Below are positions 17,001-26,574 of a DNA stretch of 64,000 nucleotides, in pieces. The stretch's first letter is position 1. Every line of letters begins with the position of its first letter. The translations under genes and the position numbers were made by a program. The notes beneath the pieces are model-generated. The model worked only from the letters and a program-made list of their open reading frames with translations. It was not told the DNA's origin and made no database searches. The stretch is from positions 62,001 to 126,000 of the forward strand of contig NZ_AMZQ01000005.1 in the NCBI RefSeq assembly GCF_000313615.1, in the 5' to 3' direction. Source of the DNA: Campylobacter showae CSUNSWCD (GTDB taxonomy: Bacteria; Campylobacterota; Campylobacteria; Campylobacterales; Campylobacteraceae).

Positions 17001-18121
17001 TTGGCTTGCCTTTTTGCGTAAAATTCTCTTCTAAATTCGGCGAATTTCCCGTCCTTTATCGCCTCTCTCATTTGCTTCATCAAATTTAAATAATAGTGCA
17101 AGTTATGCAAGCTCGCTAGTCGGAAAAACGTCAGCTCGCCTGCGCGGTAAAGGTGACTAAGATATGCGCGCGAGTAGTTTTGGCATGCGTAGCACTCGCA
17201 CTCGGGATCTATCGGAGCGCGGTCGGTTGCAAATCTCGCGGACTTGATATTTATCTTACCAAAACTCGTAAATAGCGTGCCGTTGCGAGCGTTTCGCGTC
17301 GGCATCACGCAGTCAAACATATCCACGCCGCGAGCCACGTTTTCTACGAGGTCTTCTGGGGTGCCTACGCCCATGAGATAGCGCGGACGCGCCGCGTCGA
17401 TGTATGGCATCACGGCCTGCACGGTGTCGTACATCTCTTGATTGCTCTCGCCTACGCTAAGACCTCCGATAGCAAGCCCGTCAAAGGGCATCTCGCACAG
17501 CGCCTCAGCGCAAAATTTACGCGCCGCCTCGTCCGTGCCGCCTTGGATTATGCCGAATATATTTTGCGTGAGCCCTTCGCCTTTGTTTTGCTTAAATTTA
17601 TGATAGTCTATCGCCTCGCGCGCCCATTTTATCGTGCGTTTGATACTTAGCTCCACGCGCTTTTTTTCAGCCGGAAGCGCGACTAGATCGTCTAGGATCA
17701 TCATGATGTCGGAGTTTAGGTCGTACTGGGTATCTAGCACCGAGCGCGGCGTGAAATAGTGCGTGCTGCCGTCGATATGGCTTTTAAATTTGATACCGTT
17801 TTCATCGGGCTTTGAGATTTTACTTAGCGAAAAGGCCTGAAAACCGCCGCTATCGGTTAAAAACGAGCGGTTAAATTTAGTAAAGCCGTGCAGGCCGCCA
17901 AGCTCTTTTACGACCTTGCTGCCGGGGCGCAAGTAGAGGTGGTAGGTGTTGCCTAGGATTATTTGGGCGTCTAAAATCTGCATCATATCCACGGCATCTA
18001 GGCTTTTTACCGCACCTACGGTGCCAACTGGCATAAACACGGGCGTTTTTATCGTCGAGTGGGCGGTCGTTAGCGTGCCCGCGCGCGCCGCACCGTCCGT
18101 TTTATCTATACTAAAAGTCAT
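16997..18121 (-). CDS. tgt: Queuine/preQ1 tRNA-ribosyltransferase
   Basis: Exchanges guanine-34 of tRNAs Asp, Asn, His and Tyr for preQ1, an early step of queuosine formation. 374 residues, the standard length. Visible family marks: [10 protein letters not shown] near the N-terminus, the active-site stretch [17 protein letters not shown] with catalytic Asp, GGLSVGE in the substrate loop, a nucleophile region with GVGTPEDLV and [16 protein letters not shown], and the zinc site [17 protein letters not shown] near 300. First gene of a two-gene minus-strand unit with the short CorA. The 35-bp gap to the divergent gene holds a plus-strand promoter. Confidence 0.97.
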   Translation of the reverse strand: MTFSIDKTDGAARAGTLTTAHSTIKTPVFMPVGTVGAVKSLDAVDMMQILDAQIILGNTYHLYLRPGSKVVKELGGLHGFTKFNRSFLTDSGGFQAFSLSKISKPDENGIKFKSHIDGSTHYFTPRSVLDTQYDLNSDIMMILDDLVALPAEKKRVELSIKRTIKWAREAIDYHKFKQNKGEGLTQNIFGIIQGGTDEAARKFCAEALCEMPFDGLAIGGLSVGESNQEMYDTVQAVMPYIDAARPRYLMGVGTPEDLVENVARGVDMFDCVMPTRNARNGTLFTSFGKINIKSARFATDRAPIDPECECYACQNYSRAYLSHLYRAGELTFFRLASLHNLHYYLNLMKQMREAIKDGKFAEFRREFYAKRQAK

Positions 18122-18126
18122 TTTGA

Positions 18127-18132
18127 TATAAT
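18127..18132 (+). promoter_or_regulatory. -10 box of the plus-strand block beginning at 18157
   Basis: TATAAT at 18127-18132 within TTTTGATATAATAG, 24 bp before the ATG, is a typical Campylobacter sigma-70 -10. It should drive the tightly packed run COG3400 protein - aroB - mscS - mtaB - ftsH-like, where no other clear promoter is visible. Confidence 0.7.
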
Positions 18133-18156
18133 AGTCCCTTTAAATTTGGAGTTTTA

Positions 18157-19560
18157 ATGAAAAATATCTTGATAGTTGCGGACGGCATTGTAGCGAAACA
18201 TTTCTTAGAAAGACTATTTGTAAGCAGAAGTAGCACGCATCACTACGTAGTTATCGCTTGCGGAGACGAGGATTACTCGGACGTAAATTTAGAAAATTTT
18301 ACCTTTTACCGCTTTGATCCCACGAGTCTTGATAGACTGAGGCAAGTAGCCAGCGGTTATTTCAGCCAGTTTATGATAATGCTAAAAGACGGCTTTGATA
18401 CGGTCAGCGTCTATAATAACCTGCGTCAAATCAGCAAAAAAACAGAAATTTTGATGCTCGATCTTTGGGGGCTAGGCGGACTAGAGGACGACTCGCATCT
18501 AACCGTCTTGGACGCGCGAGCGGTACTAACGGCTAGACTCATGGACTTTTTACCCGACATCCCCGTCGTAGCCGATAACGTAGGCCTTGGCAAGGGCGAG
18601 ATAATGGAAGTAAAAGTACCCGTGGGCAGCTCCTTTATGTACCGCCACATCAGCTCGATAACGCAGAAAAAATGGCGCATAGCGATGATTTATCGCGGTT
18701 CAAATTTTATGATTGCAAAGCCAAATTTAATGATCCTGCCAGGCGACGTTTTGCTAATAGTGGGCGAACCAAGCGTGCTTTTAAGCGTGTTTAGAAGCGT
18801 AAAAAAAGAAACGGGGCAGTTTCCAAGCCCTTTTGGACATAACACTTATCTGTTTTTAGATATGCGCGCTATGGGCGAAGAGGCTTGTTTGCGACTGCTA
18901 GAACAGAGCTTAAAACTGCACGAAAAGCTAAATAGCAAACGCCTCTACGTCAAGGTCGTAAATCCGACGTTAAATTTAGCCTACGAGAGGCTAAAATCGG
19001 TCGGAGACGAGAGGGTTGCGGTAACGTTTGATTTTTTCGGCCGCGGCGTAGAACAGATAAAAGACGACGTATTTAAAAACGACGTCGGGTTAATAGTAAC
19101 CGATAATAAATTTTTCTCGGCTCATAAAAGGATGCTTTTTGAGCTTAAAAGGCCGGTAACTACTATCGGCCGAGGCGACGTGGACGAAATAAAAAAAGGC
19201 GTGATATTAAGTAGCGGTTTTGGCGACGAGATAGAAAACCAATCAGCCGTCATTATGGACTGCTGTGCGCAGCTAGATACGCAAATCTCGCTATATCACT
19301 TCGGCGCGCCTAGCGGCGGCGAGGGCGCGGAGGAGCATTTTGATAGTCTTTCTAAAATTTTTGGACGTAAGGTCGAGATAGTCGAGGATAGAAATATAAA
19401 TCCTATTTTAAAGCTAAAAAATGAGCAAAATTTGCTTCAGTTCGTGCCTTTTAGCAAAAAAATAAGCAGGCCCGATCCGTTTGCGGCGTTTTCAAATGAT
19501 ATGAACCGTCTGCACTCGCGCCTTAGCGACAACTATCAGATTTTTATACCGATAAATTAG
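18157..19560 (+). CDS. COG3400-type protein with TrkA nucleotide-binding and RCK-C domains
   Basis: Cytoplasmic protein of 467 residues. N-terminus MKNILIVADGIVAKHFLERL resembles the Rossmann NAD-binding start of TrkA/RCK proteins. A TrkA_C (RCK-C) domain is recognisable around 145-215, containing SFMYRHISSITQKKWRIAMI and the LILPGDVLLIVGE stretch typical of these domains. A second region (about 240-400) looks like another nucleotide-binding fold. No membrane segment is present, so it would regulate a potassium or other ion channel rather than form one. First gene of the aroB operon. I recall this kind of protein as conserved beside aroB in Campylobacter; its partner channel is unknown. Confidence 0.7.
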   Translation: MKNILIVADGIVAKHFLERLFVSRSSTHHYVVIACGDEDYSDVNLENFTFYRFDPTSLDRLRQVASGYFSQFMIMLKDGFDTVSVYNNLRQISKKTEILMLDLWGLGGLEDDSHLTVLDARAVLTARLMDFLPDIPVVADNVGLGKGEIMEVKVPVGSSFMYRHISSITQKKWRIAMIYRGSNFMIAKPNLMILPGDVLLIVGEPSVLLSVFRSVKKETGQFPSPFGHNTYLFLDMRAMGEEACLRLLEQSLKLHEKLNSKRLYVKVVNPTLNLAYERLKSVGDERVAVTFDFFGRGVEQIKDDVFKNDVGLIVTDNKFFSAHKRMLFELKRPVTTIGRGDVDEIKKGVILSSGFGDEIENQSAVIMDCCAQLDTQISLYHFGAPSGGEGAEEHFDSLSKIFGRKVEIVEDRNINPILKLKNEQNLLQFVPFSKKISRPDPFAAFSNDMNRLHSRLSDNYQIFIPIN

Positions 19561-19593
19561 GCTATTTTGGATAAAATAAAATCGGAGAATAAG

Positions 19594-20631
19594 ATGAAAA
19601 TAGATATAAAATTTGACGGCAAGCCTGGCTATGGCGTCTATATAAACGAGTTAGAAGAGCTTAAATTTGACGCTAAAGTCGCTATCGTGACAAACGCAAA
19701 AGTAGGCGGGCTTTATCTGCAAAATTTACTCTCGCTCATAGACTGTCCGCAAAAATTTATCATCAGCGTTCCAGACGGCGAAGAGTATAAAAATATGCAA
19801 ACGATAGAGGCGATCTTGGAGCAGCTTTTCGTTAGCCGCCTTGATCGCAGCAGCGTGATCATCGCGCTTGGCGGCGGAGTGGTGAGCGATATGGCGGGCT
19901 TTGTTGCGAGTATTTTTGAGCGCGGGATCAAATTTATAAACATCCCCACGACCCTGCTAGCGCAAGTGGATGCTAGCGTAGGCGGAAAAACGGGCGTAAA
20001 TAACAAATTCGGCAAAAATCTAATCGGCTCGTTTTATCAACCTAGCGCCGTTTACTGCGAGACAGGGTTTTTAAAGACGCTTGAAAAGCGCGAATTTGCC
20101 GCGGGACTTGCAGAGGCTGTAAAGATGGCGGTAACCTTTGACGAAAATCTATTTTCATGGATGGAGGGCGCAAATTTGACGGATGAGGCGAATTTGCAAA
20201 ATTTGATCTACCGCTGCGTGCAGATAAAAGCTGCCGCCGTAGAAGCCGACGAGCGCGAAAAAGGAGTGCGTGCGGTGCTAAACTACGGTCACACCTTCGC
20301 TCACGTGATAGAAAACGAAACGAACTATAAAAAATATCTACACGGTGAGGCGGTGGCGATCGGGATGAATATGGCTAATGCGCTAGCGGTGAAGCTTGGC
20401 CTTATGAGCGAGGAGCAAAAGGCGCGCGTGGCGGAGCTTTTAGTTAAATTTGACTTGCCAACAAGCTACAAGGTGCCAAACGCAGACGGCTTTTACGAGG
20501 CGTTTTTTCTCGATAAAAAGGCGGAAAACTCAGCGATCAAATTTATCTTGCCGCGAGGTATCGGAGACTACGAGATACGAAAAGACGTGCCGCGCGAGCT
20601 CGTGATGGACGTTTTAAGAGAGTTTAAATGA
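19594..20631 (+). CDS. aroB: 3-dehydroquinate synthase
   Basis: Second step of the shikimate pathway: converts DAHP to 3-dehydroquinate, NAD and zinc dependent. 345 residues from the ATG at 19594, which has the ribosome site CGGAG at 19583-19587; a longer reading from TTG 19567 has no ribosome site and adds nine unconserved residues. Conserved stretches: GGGVVSDMAGFVASIFERG, INIPTTLLAQVDASVGGKTG, the zinc ligands in LNYGHTFAHVIE and HGEAVAIGM, and KMAVTFD. Follows the COG3400 gene closely and overlaps mscS by 4 bp (ATGA). Confidence 0.97.
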   Translation: MKIDIKFDGKPGYGVYINELEELKFDAKVAIVTNAKVGGLYLQNLLSLIDCPQKFIISVPDGEEYKNMQTIEAILEQLFVSRLDRSSVIIALGGGVVSDMAGFVASIFERGIKFINIPTTLLAQVDASVGGKTGVNNKFGKNLIGSFYQPSAVYCETGFLKTLEKREFAAGLAEAVKMAVTFDENLFSWMEGANLTDEANLQNLIYRCVQIKAAAVEADEREKGVRAVLNYGHTFAHVIENETNYKKYLHGEAVAIGMNMANALAVKLGLMSEEQKARVAELLVKFDLPTSYKVPNADGFYEAFFLDKKAENSAIKFILPRGIGDYEIRKDVPRELVMDVLREFK

Positions 20632-22223
20632 GAAAAATTTTATTTATTTTATTTTTTGCGATCTTTGCTTATTCGCTAGATGATATACCTAGCGATTTTA
20701 ACGGGACAAAAGAAGCTCAGTTATCCGAGCTAAACGCGTCTTTGTCGTTTATCGAGGACGAGTTAGCCGATAACATCTGGGCGACTCGCTACTCAAACTA
20801 CAACACCTTTCAAAAGCTAAGCGCGGAGCTCGATGAAATCGAAGCAGCGATAAAAAGACAGGCTAAAAATACCGAAAAAGTTCTCGAGCTACAAAAAAAA
20901 CAAAGCACGCTAAAAGAGCAGATTGAGCTTTTAAGAGAGTTTCAAAAAGCGCCGTTTTCTAGCATGATAACGGCTCCCGAGATAGAAATTTTACAAAAGA
21001 TAACCAATCCCGTCGCCGTGATCTCGGGCTTTTCGCACATAAAGCAGCTAAAAAGCGAAAAAGACGAGTATAAGCGCCGACTAGATGGGCTTTCTAAGAC
21101 GACCGACGAGCTAGCTAGAAAAGAGCAAATTTTAACCCAGATCGTAAATTTGAGCGACGACGCGCGCTTTCAAGCCGAGCTTGCCGAGGCCAGACAGGAA
21201 CTAGCGGAATTTAACGCCGCGGCCGACATCGCAAAAACAACCTACGGCGTGTATGAAAAGCGCGTAAACGAGGCGATAAACCGCACCAGCGAGGATATCA
21301 AAGCGCAGATGAAAAAGGCGCTTGATATCGGTATATTTATCGTCGTCGTGATCGGGCTTTCGTTTTTGTTTAAATTTATCATCAAAAAGACGATTACCGA
21401 CAATGAGCGCCTATACACGGCGAACAAATTTATAAACCTAGTAAATATCACGCTCATAATCATGATCTTGCTTTTTGCTTATATAGAAAACGTGACCTAT
21501 CTCGTTACGGTGCTGGGCTTTGCGTCTGCGGGTATCGCGATTGCCATGAAAGATATGTTTATGAGTATGCTCGGCTGGACGGTCATCGTTTTTGGCGGTA
21601 GTTTTCACGTCGGCGACCGCATAAAGGTGCGCAAAGACGGAGAGGATGTCGTGGGCGATATCATCGATATCTCGCTACTTAGGATGACTATTTACGAGGA
21701 TGTCACGATCGTCACGGTAAACTCAAACCGCAGAGCGGGGCGCATTATATTTGTGCCAAATAATTATATCTTCACCGATCTGATCGCAAACTACTCGCAC
21801 CACAGTATGAAGACCGTTTGGGACGGTATAGACGTCGTTTGTAGCTTTGATTCTAATCACAAAAAAGCCGCTCACATCATCAAAGATATCGCGCGAAAAT
21901 ACTCCAAAGGCTACACGGAAATCGCCAAAAAGCAAATGAGCAAGTTGCGAAATCAATACAGCATAAAAAACCCGAACGTCGAGCCGCGCGTGTTTACCTT
22001 TATCGAGCCTTACGGTGTGAAAATTTCGGTCTGGTACATGGCAAACACCTTTGCCACGCTATCTTTGCGAAGCACGATAAGTGCGGAGATAATGGAAGCC
22101 ATCGCCAGCCATGACGACATCGTGATAGCCTATCCGACGCAGACTTTATATATGGATAGACGCGTAAAAGCAGGCGAAACAAAGCCGATGGGCGAAGGCG
22201 ACAAGGAAAAGCATGAATCCTAA
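20628..22223 (+). CDS. MscS-family mechanosensitive channel with long N-terminal domain
   Basis: Large MscS-type channel of 531 residues. Signal peptide about 1-16, then a periplasmic/coiled-coil region to about 220 rich in charged residues, which bacterial MscS of the YbdG/YnaI or MscK classes also carry in various forms. Transmembrane segments at about 230-252 and 267-290 precede the pore helix region (VTVLGFASAGIAIAMKDMFMS, where Gly/Ala spacing is typical). A beta-domain (FGGSFHVGDRIKVRKDG) and the alpha/beta cage complete it. It relieves osmotic pressure by opening under membrane tension. Overlaps both neighbours (4 bp with aroB, 11 bp with mtaB). Confidence 0.87.
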   Translation: MRKILFILFFAIFAYSLDDIPSDFNGTKEAQLSELNASLSFIEDELADNIWATRYSNYNTFQKLSAELDEIEAAIKRQAKNTEKVLELQKKQSTLKEQIELLREFQKAPFSSMITAPEIEILQKITNPVAVISGFSHIKQLKSEKDEYKRRLDGLSKTTDELARKEQILTQIVNLSDDARFQAELAEARQELAEFNAAADIAKTTYGVYEKRVNEAINRTSEDIKAQMKKALDIGIFIVVVIGLSFLFKFIIKKTITDNERLYTANKFINLVNITLIIMILLFAYIENVTYLVTVLGFASAGIAIAMKDMFMSMLGWTVIVFGGSFHVGDRIKVRKDGEDVVGDIIDISLLRMTIYEDVTIVTVNSNRRAGRIIFVPNNYIFTDLIANYSHHSMKTVWDGIDVVCSFDSNHKKAAHIIKDIARKYSKGYTEIAKKQMSKLRNQYSIKNPNVEPRVFTFIEPYGVKISVWYMANTFATLSLRSTISAEIMEAIASHDDIVIAYPTQTLYMDRRVKAGETKPMGEGDKEKHES

Positions 22224-23502
22224 CTCAAATTTGACCCAGCAAGAGCCGCGCCGAGAAAAGGTATTTTTTAAAACCTTCGGCTGCCGCACGAACATCTACG
22301 ACACCGAGCTGATGAAAAGCTACGTCAAAGACTACGATATCGTTAGCGACGAAAACGAAGCTGACATCGTAGTGGTAAACTCCTGCACGGTCACAAACTC
22401 CGCCGATAGCGGCGCGCGCAGCTACATAAACGGCATAAAAAAACGCGGCGCTAGAGTGATACTAACGGGCTGCGGCGCGGTGAGCAAGGGTAAGGAGCTG
22501 TTTAACAAAAGCGCGGTTTTTGGTGTGATAGGCGCGAGCAAAAAAGAGGATATAAACGCGCTGCTAAAGTCGCAAGATCCGTTTTTCGAGCTGGGAAATT
22601 TAAAAAGTATCGACAAAAATATCGTAACAAACTACGAAAATCACACCAAAGCCTTTATCAAAATCCAAGAGGGTTGCGACTTTGCGTGTAGCTACTGCAT
22701 CATCCCGGCCGTTCGCGGCAAGGCGCGCAGTATGGATGAGGAGGCGATTTTAAAAGAGGCTAAAATTTTAGCCTACAACGGCTACAACGAGCTAGTGCTA
22801 ACGGGCACAAATATCGGTAGCTACGGCAAGGATACGGGCTCAAGCCTGGGCCGCTTGCTAGGACAGCTCGGTAAAATAGGCGGCATAAAGCGCATAAGGC
22901 TTGGTAGTATCGAACCAAGCCAGATAGACGAGAGCTTTCGCGAGATTTTAAAAGAGAGTTGGCTAGAGCGGCACCTGCACATCGCGCTTCAGCATACGAG
23001 TGAGGCGATGCTACGTATCATGCGGCGGCGAAATCAAGCCTTTAGGGACTTGGAGCTGTTTTTGGAGCTTAGCCAGATGGGTTTTGCGCTAGGAACCGAC
23101 TACATCGTTGGGCATCCTGGCGAAAGCGAGGAAATTTGGAGCGAGGCGCTAGACAATTTTAAAAAATTTCCGCTCACGCATCTGCACTGCTTTGCGTATT
23201 CGCCGCGCACGGGCACGCACTCGGCGGATATGAAAATGGACGTTAGCGGCGACGTGGCGAAGGCTAGGCTTAAGGTTTTAAAGCAAATCGTAGCGGAAAA
23301 TAATTTTAAATTTAGGCAAGAGTACGCTAAAAAGGGCGGGAGCCTAAACGTACTCGTCGAGCAGCTAAACGGCGAATTTTACGAAGGTTTCGATCAGTTT
23401 TATAACAAAGTAAAAATCAAAACGGATAAGCAAATTTTAAAAGAGTGGGCGGTCATAGATAAATTTGAAGTAAAAAGCGAGGGCGACTATGCACAAATTT
23501 AA
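22213..23502 (+). CDS. mtaB: tRNA t6A37 methylthiotransferase
   Basis: Radical-SAM enzyme that converts t6A37 to ms2t6A in tRNAs. 429 residues. N-terminal MTTase domain with cluster cysteines Cys24 (FGCRTNIYD), Cys58 (NSCTVTNSAD) and Cys87 (GCGAV). Radical SAM cysteines Cys155, Cys159, Cys162 in GCDFACSYCIIP. The C-terminal TRAM domain follows (KVKIKTDKQI). The CRTN variant near Cys24 and the NSCTVTN motif favour MtaB over MiaB or RimO. Overlaps mscS by 11 bp and the FtsH-like gene by 14 bp, so the block is tightly coupled. Confidence 0.92.
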   Translation: MNPNSNLTQQEPRREKVFFKTFGCRTNIYDTELMKSYVKDYDIVSDENEADIVVVNSCTVTNSADSGARSYINGIKKRGARVILTGCGAVSKGKELFNKSAVFGVIGASKKEDINALLKSQDPFFELGNLKSIDKNIVTNYENHTKAFIKIQEGCDFACSYCIIPAVRGKARSMDEEAILKEAKILAYNGYNELVLTGTNIGSYGKDTGSSLGRLLGQLGKIGGIKRIRLGSIEPSQIDESFREILKESWLERHLHIALQHTSEAMLRIMRRRNQAFRDLELFLELSQMGFALGTDYIVGHPGESEEIWSEALDNFKKFPLTHLHCFAYSPRTGTHSADMKMDVSGDVAKARLKVLKQIVAENNFKFRQEYAKKGGSLNVLVEQLNGEFYEGFDQFYNKVKIKTDKQILKEWAVIDKFEVKSEGDYAQI

Positions 23503-25156
23503 GCTAAATAAACAAAAGATCATCGTGATTTTGACGGCTATTTTGGCGGTTTTGCTAGCCGTTGCGGTAGGTAGAAGCCAGCCCAAAAGCATAATGTACG
23601 AAAGCTACGAAAAGCTGCTAGAAGGCGACATGATCGCAAGCGCGACCGTAAACGGCGGCGAGCTAGAGCTCACGACAAAAGGCGGTAACAAATATATCAT
23701 CGTGAAAGACGGCGTAGATATGCGTGCTCTAGTGCAAAAAGTGCCAGTCGATCTAAAAAAAGAGACGCCAGTACTGGATGAAATTTTAGCCGTGCTGACG
23801 CTGCTTGTTATCTGTTTTGCGGGGCTTGCGGTTTATGCGAGGTTTAAAAAACAAAAGCTCGCTGCTCAAAACGAAAATCAAAAAGCAAACGTCTACGAGT
23901 ACGATAATATCGCCGCTAGCTCGGTAGCTCCTGCTATCTCAAACGTCAAATTTGACGACGTGGCGGGCATAAAGGACGTCAAATTTGAGCTAAGCGAGAT
24001 CGTGGATTTTCTAAAAAATCCGACGAAATATAAAAAATTCGGCATCAAAATGCCAAAAGGCGTGCTGATGGTCGGGCCTCCCGGAGTGGGCAAGACGCTA
24101 GTGGCAAAGGCCGTCGCGGGCGAGGCGGGAGTGCCGTTTTTTTACCAAAGCGGCGCTAGTTTCGTGCAAATTTACGTCGGCATGGGTGCAAAACGCGTGC
24201 ATGAGCTGTTTTTAAAAGCTAAAGCCTATGCGCCCTCCATCATCTTTATCGACGAGATCGACGCCGTGGGCAAGGTACGCGGCGGCAACCGAAACGACGA
24301 GCGCGAGGCTACGCTAAATCAGCTGCTAACGGAGATGGACGGCTTTGAGGATAACTCGGGCGTCATCGTGATCGCTGCGACTAACCGCATCGAGATGATA
24401 GACGAGGCGCTACTGCGCTCGGGGCGATTTGATAGACGAATTTTTCTTTCGATGCCTGATTTTGCCGATAGGGTCGAGATTTTAAAATCCTATCTAAAAG
24501 ATAAAAACACGAGCGTAGAGGCGCAGGACGTGGCGCGTATCAGCGTCGGTTTTAGCGGGGCGGCGCTTTCTACGCTGGTAAACGAAGCCGCGATAAATGC
24601 GCTAAGGCGCGGCGGCGAGATAATCGAATTTAGCGATTTTGAAAGCGTTTTAAACAAAGTCCTGCTCGGTAAAAGAAGGATTTTAAGCTACAACGACGAG
24701 GAAAAGCGCATCCAAGCGCTCTATCAGGGCGCAAAGGCTTTGGCTGCGTATTGGTTCGGGATAGAATTTGAAAAAATTTCGCTCGTCGAGGAGCAGTTTA
24801 TGCGCCCCGAGCGAGAGATAGAGTCGCGCTCGCAGATGTTTGCGCGTATCAAGGTCTGTTTGGCGGGCATGAGCGCGCTAAAGATGGTCAAAGACGATAC
24901 CTTTTCAAACTCCAACGCCGATATCCAAAAGGCCCGTGAGATAGCGCAAAACATGGTTTTTGAGTACGGCATGGGGCATACTTTTACGCCGAGTGCGGCT
25001 GAGGCCGAGGAGCTACTGCAAGAGGCATACGCCGAGGTCGGAACGTTTTTAGCGGGTATGAAAACGCAGCTAGAGCGTATCAGCGAGCATATTGAGATAT
25101 ATGAAAGTATCGACAAAGACGCGCTGGGCAAAATTATCAAAGAGTATTACAACTAA
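23489..25156 (+). CDS. FtsH-like membrane AAA+ ATPase lacking the zinc-protease motif
   Basis: 555 residues, FtsH architecture: TM1 about 11-28, short periplasmic domain, TM2 about 98-117, then the AAA+ module with Walker A GPPGVGKT (196-203), Walker B IIFIDEID (251-258), pore loop FVQIYVGMG (225-233) and the second region of homology [20 protein letters not shown]. Where FtsH has the HEAGH zinc site, the aligned residues are YQGAK (412-416), so both histidines and the glutamate are missing (Tyr, Gln, Lys). The rest of the C-terminal domain is still recognisable. So the ATPase motor looks intact but the peptidase looks dead. An active FtsH must be elsewhere in the genome. ATP-dependent unfolding, membrane-protein remodelling or regulation of true FtsH are options. 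Last member of the overlapping block with mtaB. Confidence 0.85.
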   Translation: MHKFKLNKQKIIVILTAILAVLLAVAVGRSQPKSIMYESYEKLLEGDMIASATVNGGELELTTKGGNKYIIVKDGVDMRALVQKVPVDLKKETPVLDEILAVLTLLVICFAGLAVYARFKKQKLAAQNENQKANVYEYDNIAASSVAPAISNVKFDDVAGIKDVKFELSEIVDFLKNPTKYKKFGIKMPKGVLMVGPPGVGKTLVAKAVAGEAGVPFFYQSGASFVQIYVGMGAKRVHELFLKAKAYAPSIIFIDEIDAVGKVRGGNRNDEREATLNQLLTEMDGFEDNSGVIVIAATNRIEMIDEALLRSGRFDRRIFLSMPDFADRVEILKSYLKDKNTSVEAQDVARISVGFSGAALSTLVNEAAINALRRGGEIIEFSDFESVLNKVLLGKRRILSYNDEEKRIQALYQGAKALAAYWFGIEFEKISLVEEQFMRPEREIESRSQMFARIKVCLAGMSALKMVKDDTFSNSNADIQKAREIAQNMVFEYGMGHTFTPSAAEAEELLQEAYAEVGTFLAGMKTQLERISEHIEIYESIDKDALGKIIKEYYN

Positions 25157-25171
25157 ATTTAAGGAGAAAAA

Positions 25172-25711
25172 ATGAAAGCAAAAATAGGCATATTGACGCT
25201 GAGCGACCGCGCTAGCGAAGGCAAATACGACGATCTGTCGGGCGCGGCGATAAAAGAGGTTTTGGATGGCTGGATAACGAGCGAGCGCGAGTATTTTTAC
25301 GAGGTGATTCCCGATGAGATCGAGCTCATAAAAGAGCGCCTAAAACAAATGATAGACGTGCTAGGCTGCGATCTAGTGCTAACGACGGGCGGCACGGGAC
25401 CGGCTCCTCGCGACGTGACGCCTGAGGCGACCGAGGCCGTATGCGAAAAGATGATGCCAGGCTTTGGCGAGCTAATGCGCGCAGCCAGCCTAAAATACGT
25501 CCCCACAGCGATCCTATCGCGCCAAACGGCCGGCATCAGAGGGCACGCGCTCATCGTAAATTTACCCGGCCAGCCAAAGGCGATCAGAGAGTGCTTGGAG
25601 CCCGTATTTCCAGCGATTCCGTACTGCATTGACCTCATCGGCGGCGCATTTATAGAGACTGATGAGAGCGTGATGAAGGTGTTTCGCCCGAAACAAAAGA
25701 AAATTTCATAA
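25172..25711 (+). CDS. mog: Molybdopterin adenylyltransferase
   Basis: Adenylates molybdopterin before molybdate insertion in Moco synthesis. 179 residues, compact MoCF-binding fold. Motifs: LTLSDRASEGKYDDLSG at the N-terminus, TTGGTGPAPRDVTPEAT, the nucleotide/MPT-binding core, and LSRQTAGIRGHALIVNLPG with the family Pro-Gly. ATG with AAGGAGAAAA ribosome site, 15 bp after the FtsH-like stop. Supports molybdoenzymes expected in this respiring organism, such as formate dehydrogenase or nitrate/TMAO reductases. Confidence 0.93.
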   Translation: MKAKIGILTLSDRASEGKYDDLSGAAIKEVLDGWITSEREYFYEVIPDEIELIKERLKQMIDVLGCDLVLTTGGTGPAPRDVTPEATEAVCEKMMPGFGELMRAASLKYVPTAILSRQTAGIRGHALIVNLPGQPKAIRECLEPVFPAIPYCIDLIGGAFIETDESVMKVFRPKQKKIS

Positions 25712-25718
25712 TCCACGC

Positions 25719-26378
25719 GTGCTAAACTTTTTTGAAAATATAAATTTAAAGGCTACAAGGCTGCTTGAGGGCTATTATTCGCTCTTTTGCGGCCTTTTTA
25801 CGCTTTGCATCGGCGTTTACGCGCTCGCACTCGTTTTTAGGGTCGAGTGGCTTTTGCTTGCCGCTAGCGCTTGTATCTATGCGTGTTTCGTCCTACTTGC
25901 GTTTCGTTCGCTTTTTTGGTTCGTCTTGAGTCTGATTTTCTCGCCTGTTTTTGCTATCGTAGTACGCGAGCGTTATGATGAAAATTTGCTTTTAGACGCC
26001 GTTTTTGCGCTTATGTGGATATTTTGCTGGCTGTTTTTATCGCTAGCCGTGAGTGAAAATATTTCAAAACTAGGTAACGAAATCGTATCTAAAATTTTAC
26101 GCATCGCCGCGCTTGTTGCCGTGATCGGCGTTTACTACGTCAGTATCGAAAATAGCCTAAATTTACAAGCTATTTTAAAAGATACCGTTACGCTTCGCAT
26201 CGTGCTTATTGCCATAAATATCTACATGTTTCCTTCCCTTATCACGCTTTTGGCGCTTGATTTGCGTGGGTATTATTTGGAAAACAAAGACATAAAAAGG
26301 GCTAAATTTTCATTTTTTAATTTCACTAAAGAAGCTTTAAAAGTAATCAAATTTATTGCCTTAAGGCGTAGAATTTAA
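25719..26378 (+). CDS. Polytopic membrane protein of unknown function
   Basis: 219 residues with about six hydrophobic helices (roughly 19-40, 44-60, 63-80, 92-112, 127-145, 162-182) and a basic C-terminus (KEALKVIKFIALRRRI) that should face the cytoplasm. I recognise no family. GTG 25719 is taken as start, 7 bp after the mog stop, with no convincing ribosome site, so translation may be coupled to mog. It ends 196 bp before the convergent dedA gene, with a hairpin between them. Its role is not predictable. Confidence 0.6.
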   Translation: MLNFFENINLKATRLLEGYYSLFCGLFTLCIGVYALALVFRVEWLLLAASACIYACFVLLAFRSLFWFVLSLIFSPVFAIVVRERYDENLLLDAVFALMWIFCWLFLSLAVSENISKLGNEIVSKILRIAALVAVIGVYYVSIENSLNLQAILKDTVTLRIVLIAINIYMFPSLITLLALDLRGYYLENKDIKRAKFSFFNFTKEALKVIKFIALRRRI

Positions 26379-26524
26379 ACGCATAAACTTTTTATACAGT
26401 CTCTAAAAACGCTATTTTTGTAAATTTGAGAGATAGAAAACTGTTCCGCTACTTTTGATTGGTAGCGGCGAAGTTAAAATTTTAATGTTTTTGCAGTTAA
26501 ATTTGATAAAGTAGACCTTGCAAC

Positions 26525-26554
26525 GTAAAGCCGTAATTTAAATTTCGGCTTTAC
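26525..26554. terminator. Hairpin between convergent genes, likely bidirectional terminator
   Basis: GTAAAGCCG (26525-26533) and its exact complement CGGCTTTAC (26546-26554) form a 9-bp perfect stem with a 12-base AT loop. It sits between the stop of the plus-strand membrane protein and the stop of the minus-strand dedA gene. The flanking T tracts are weak, so confidence is moderate. Confidence 0.5.
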
Positions 26555-26574
26555 TTGCCGGCTTACTCGGCGTC

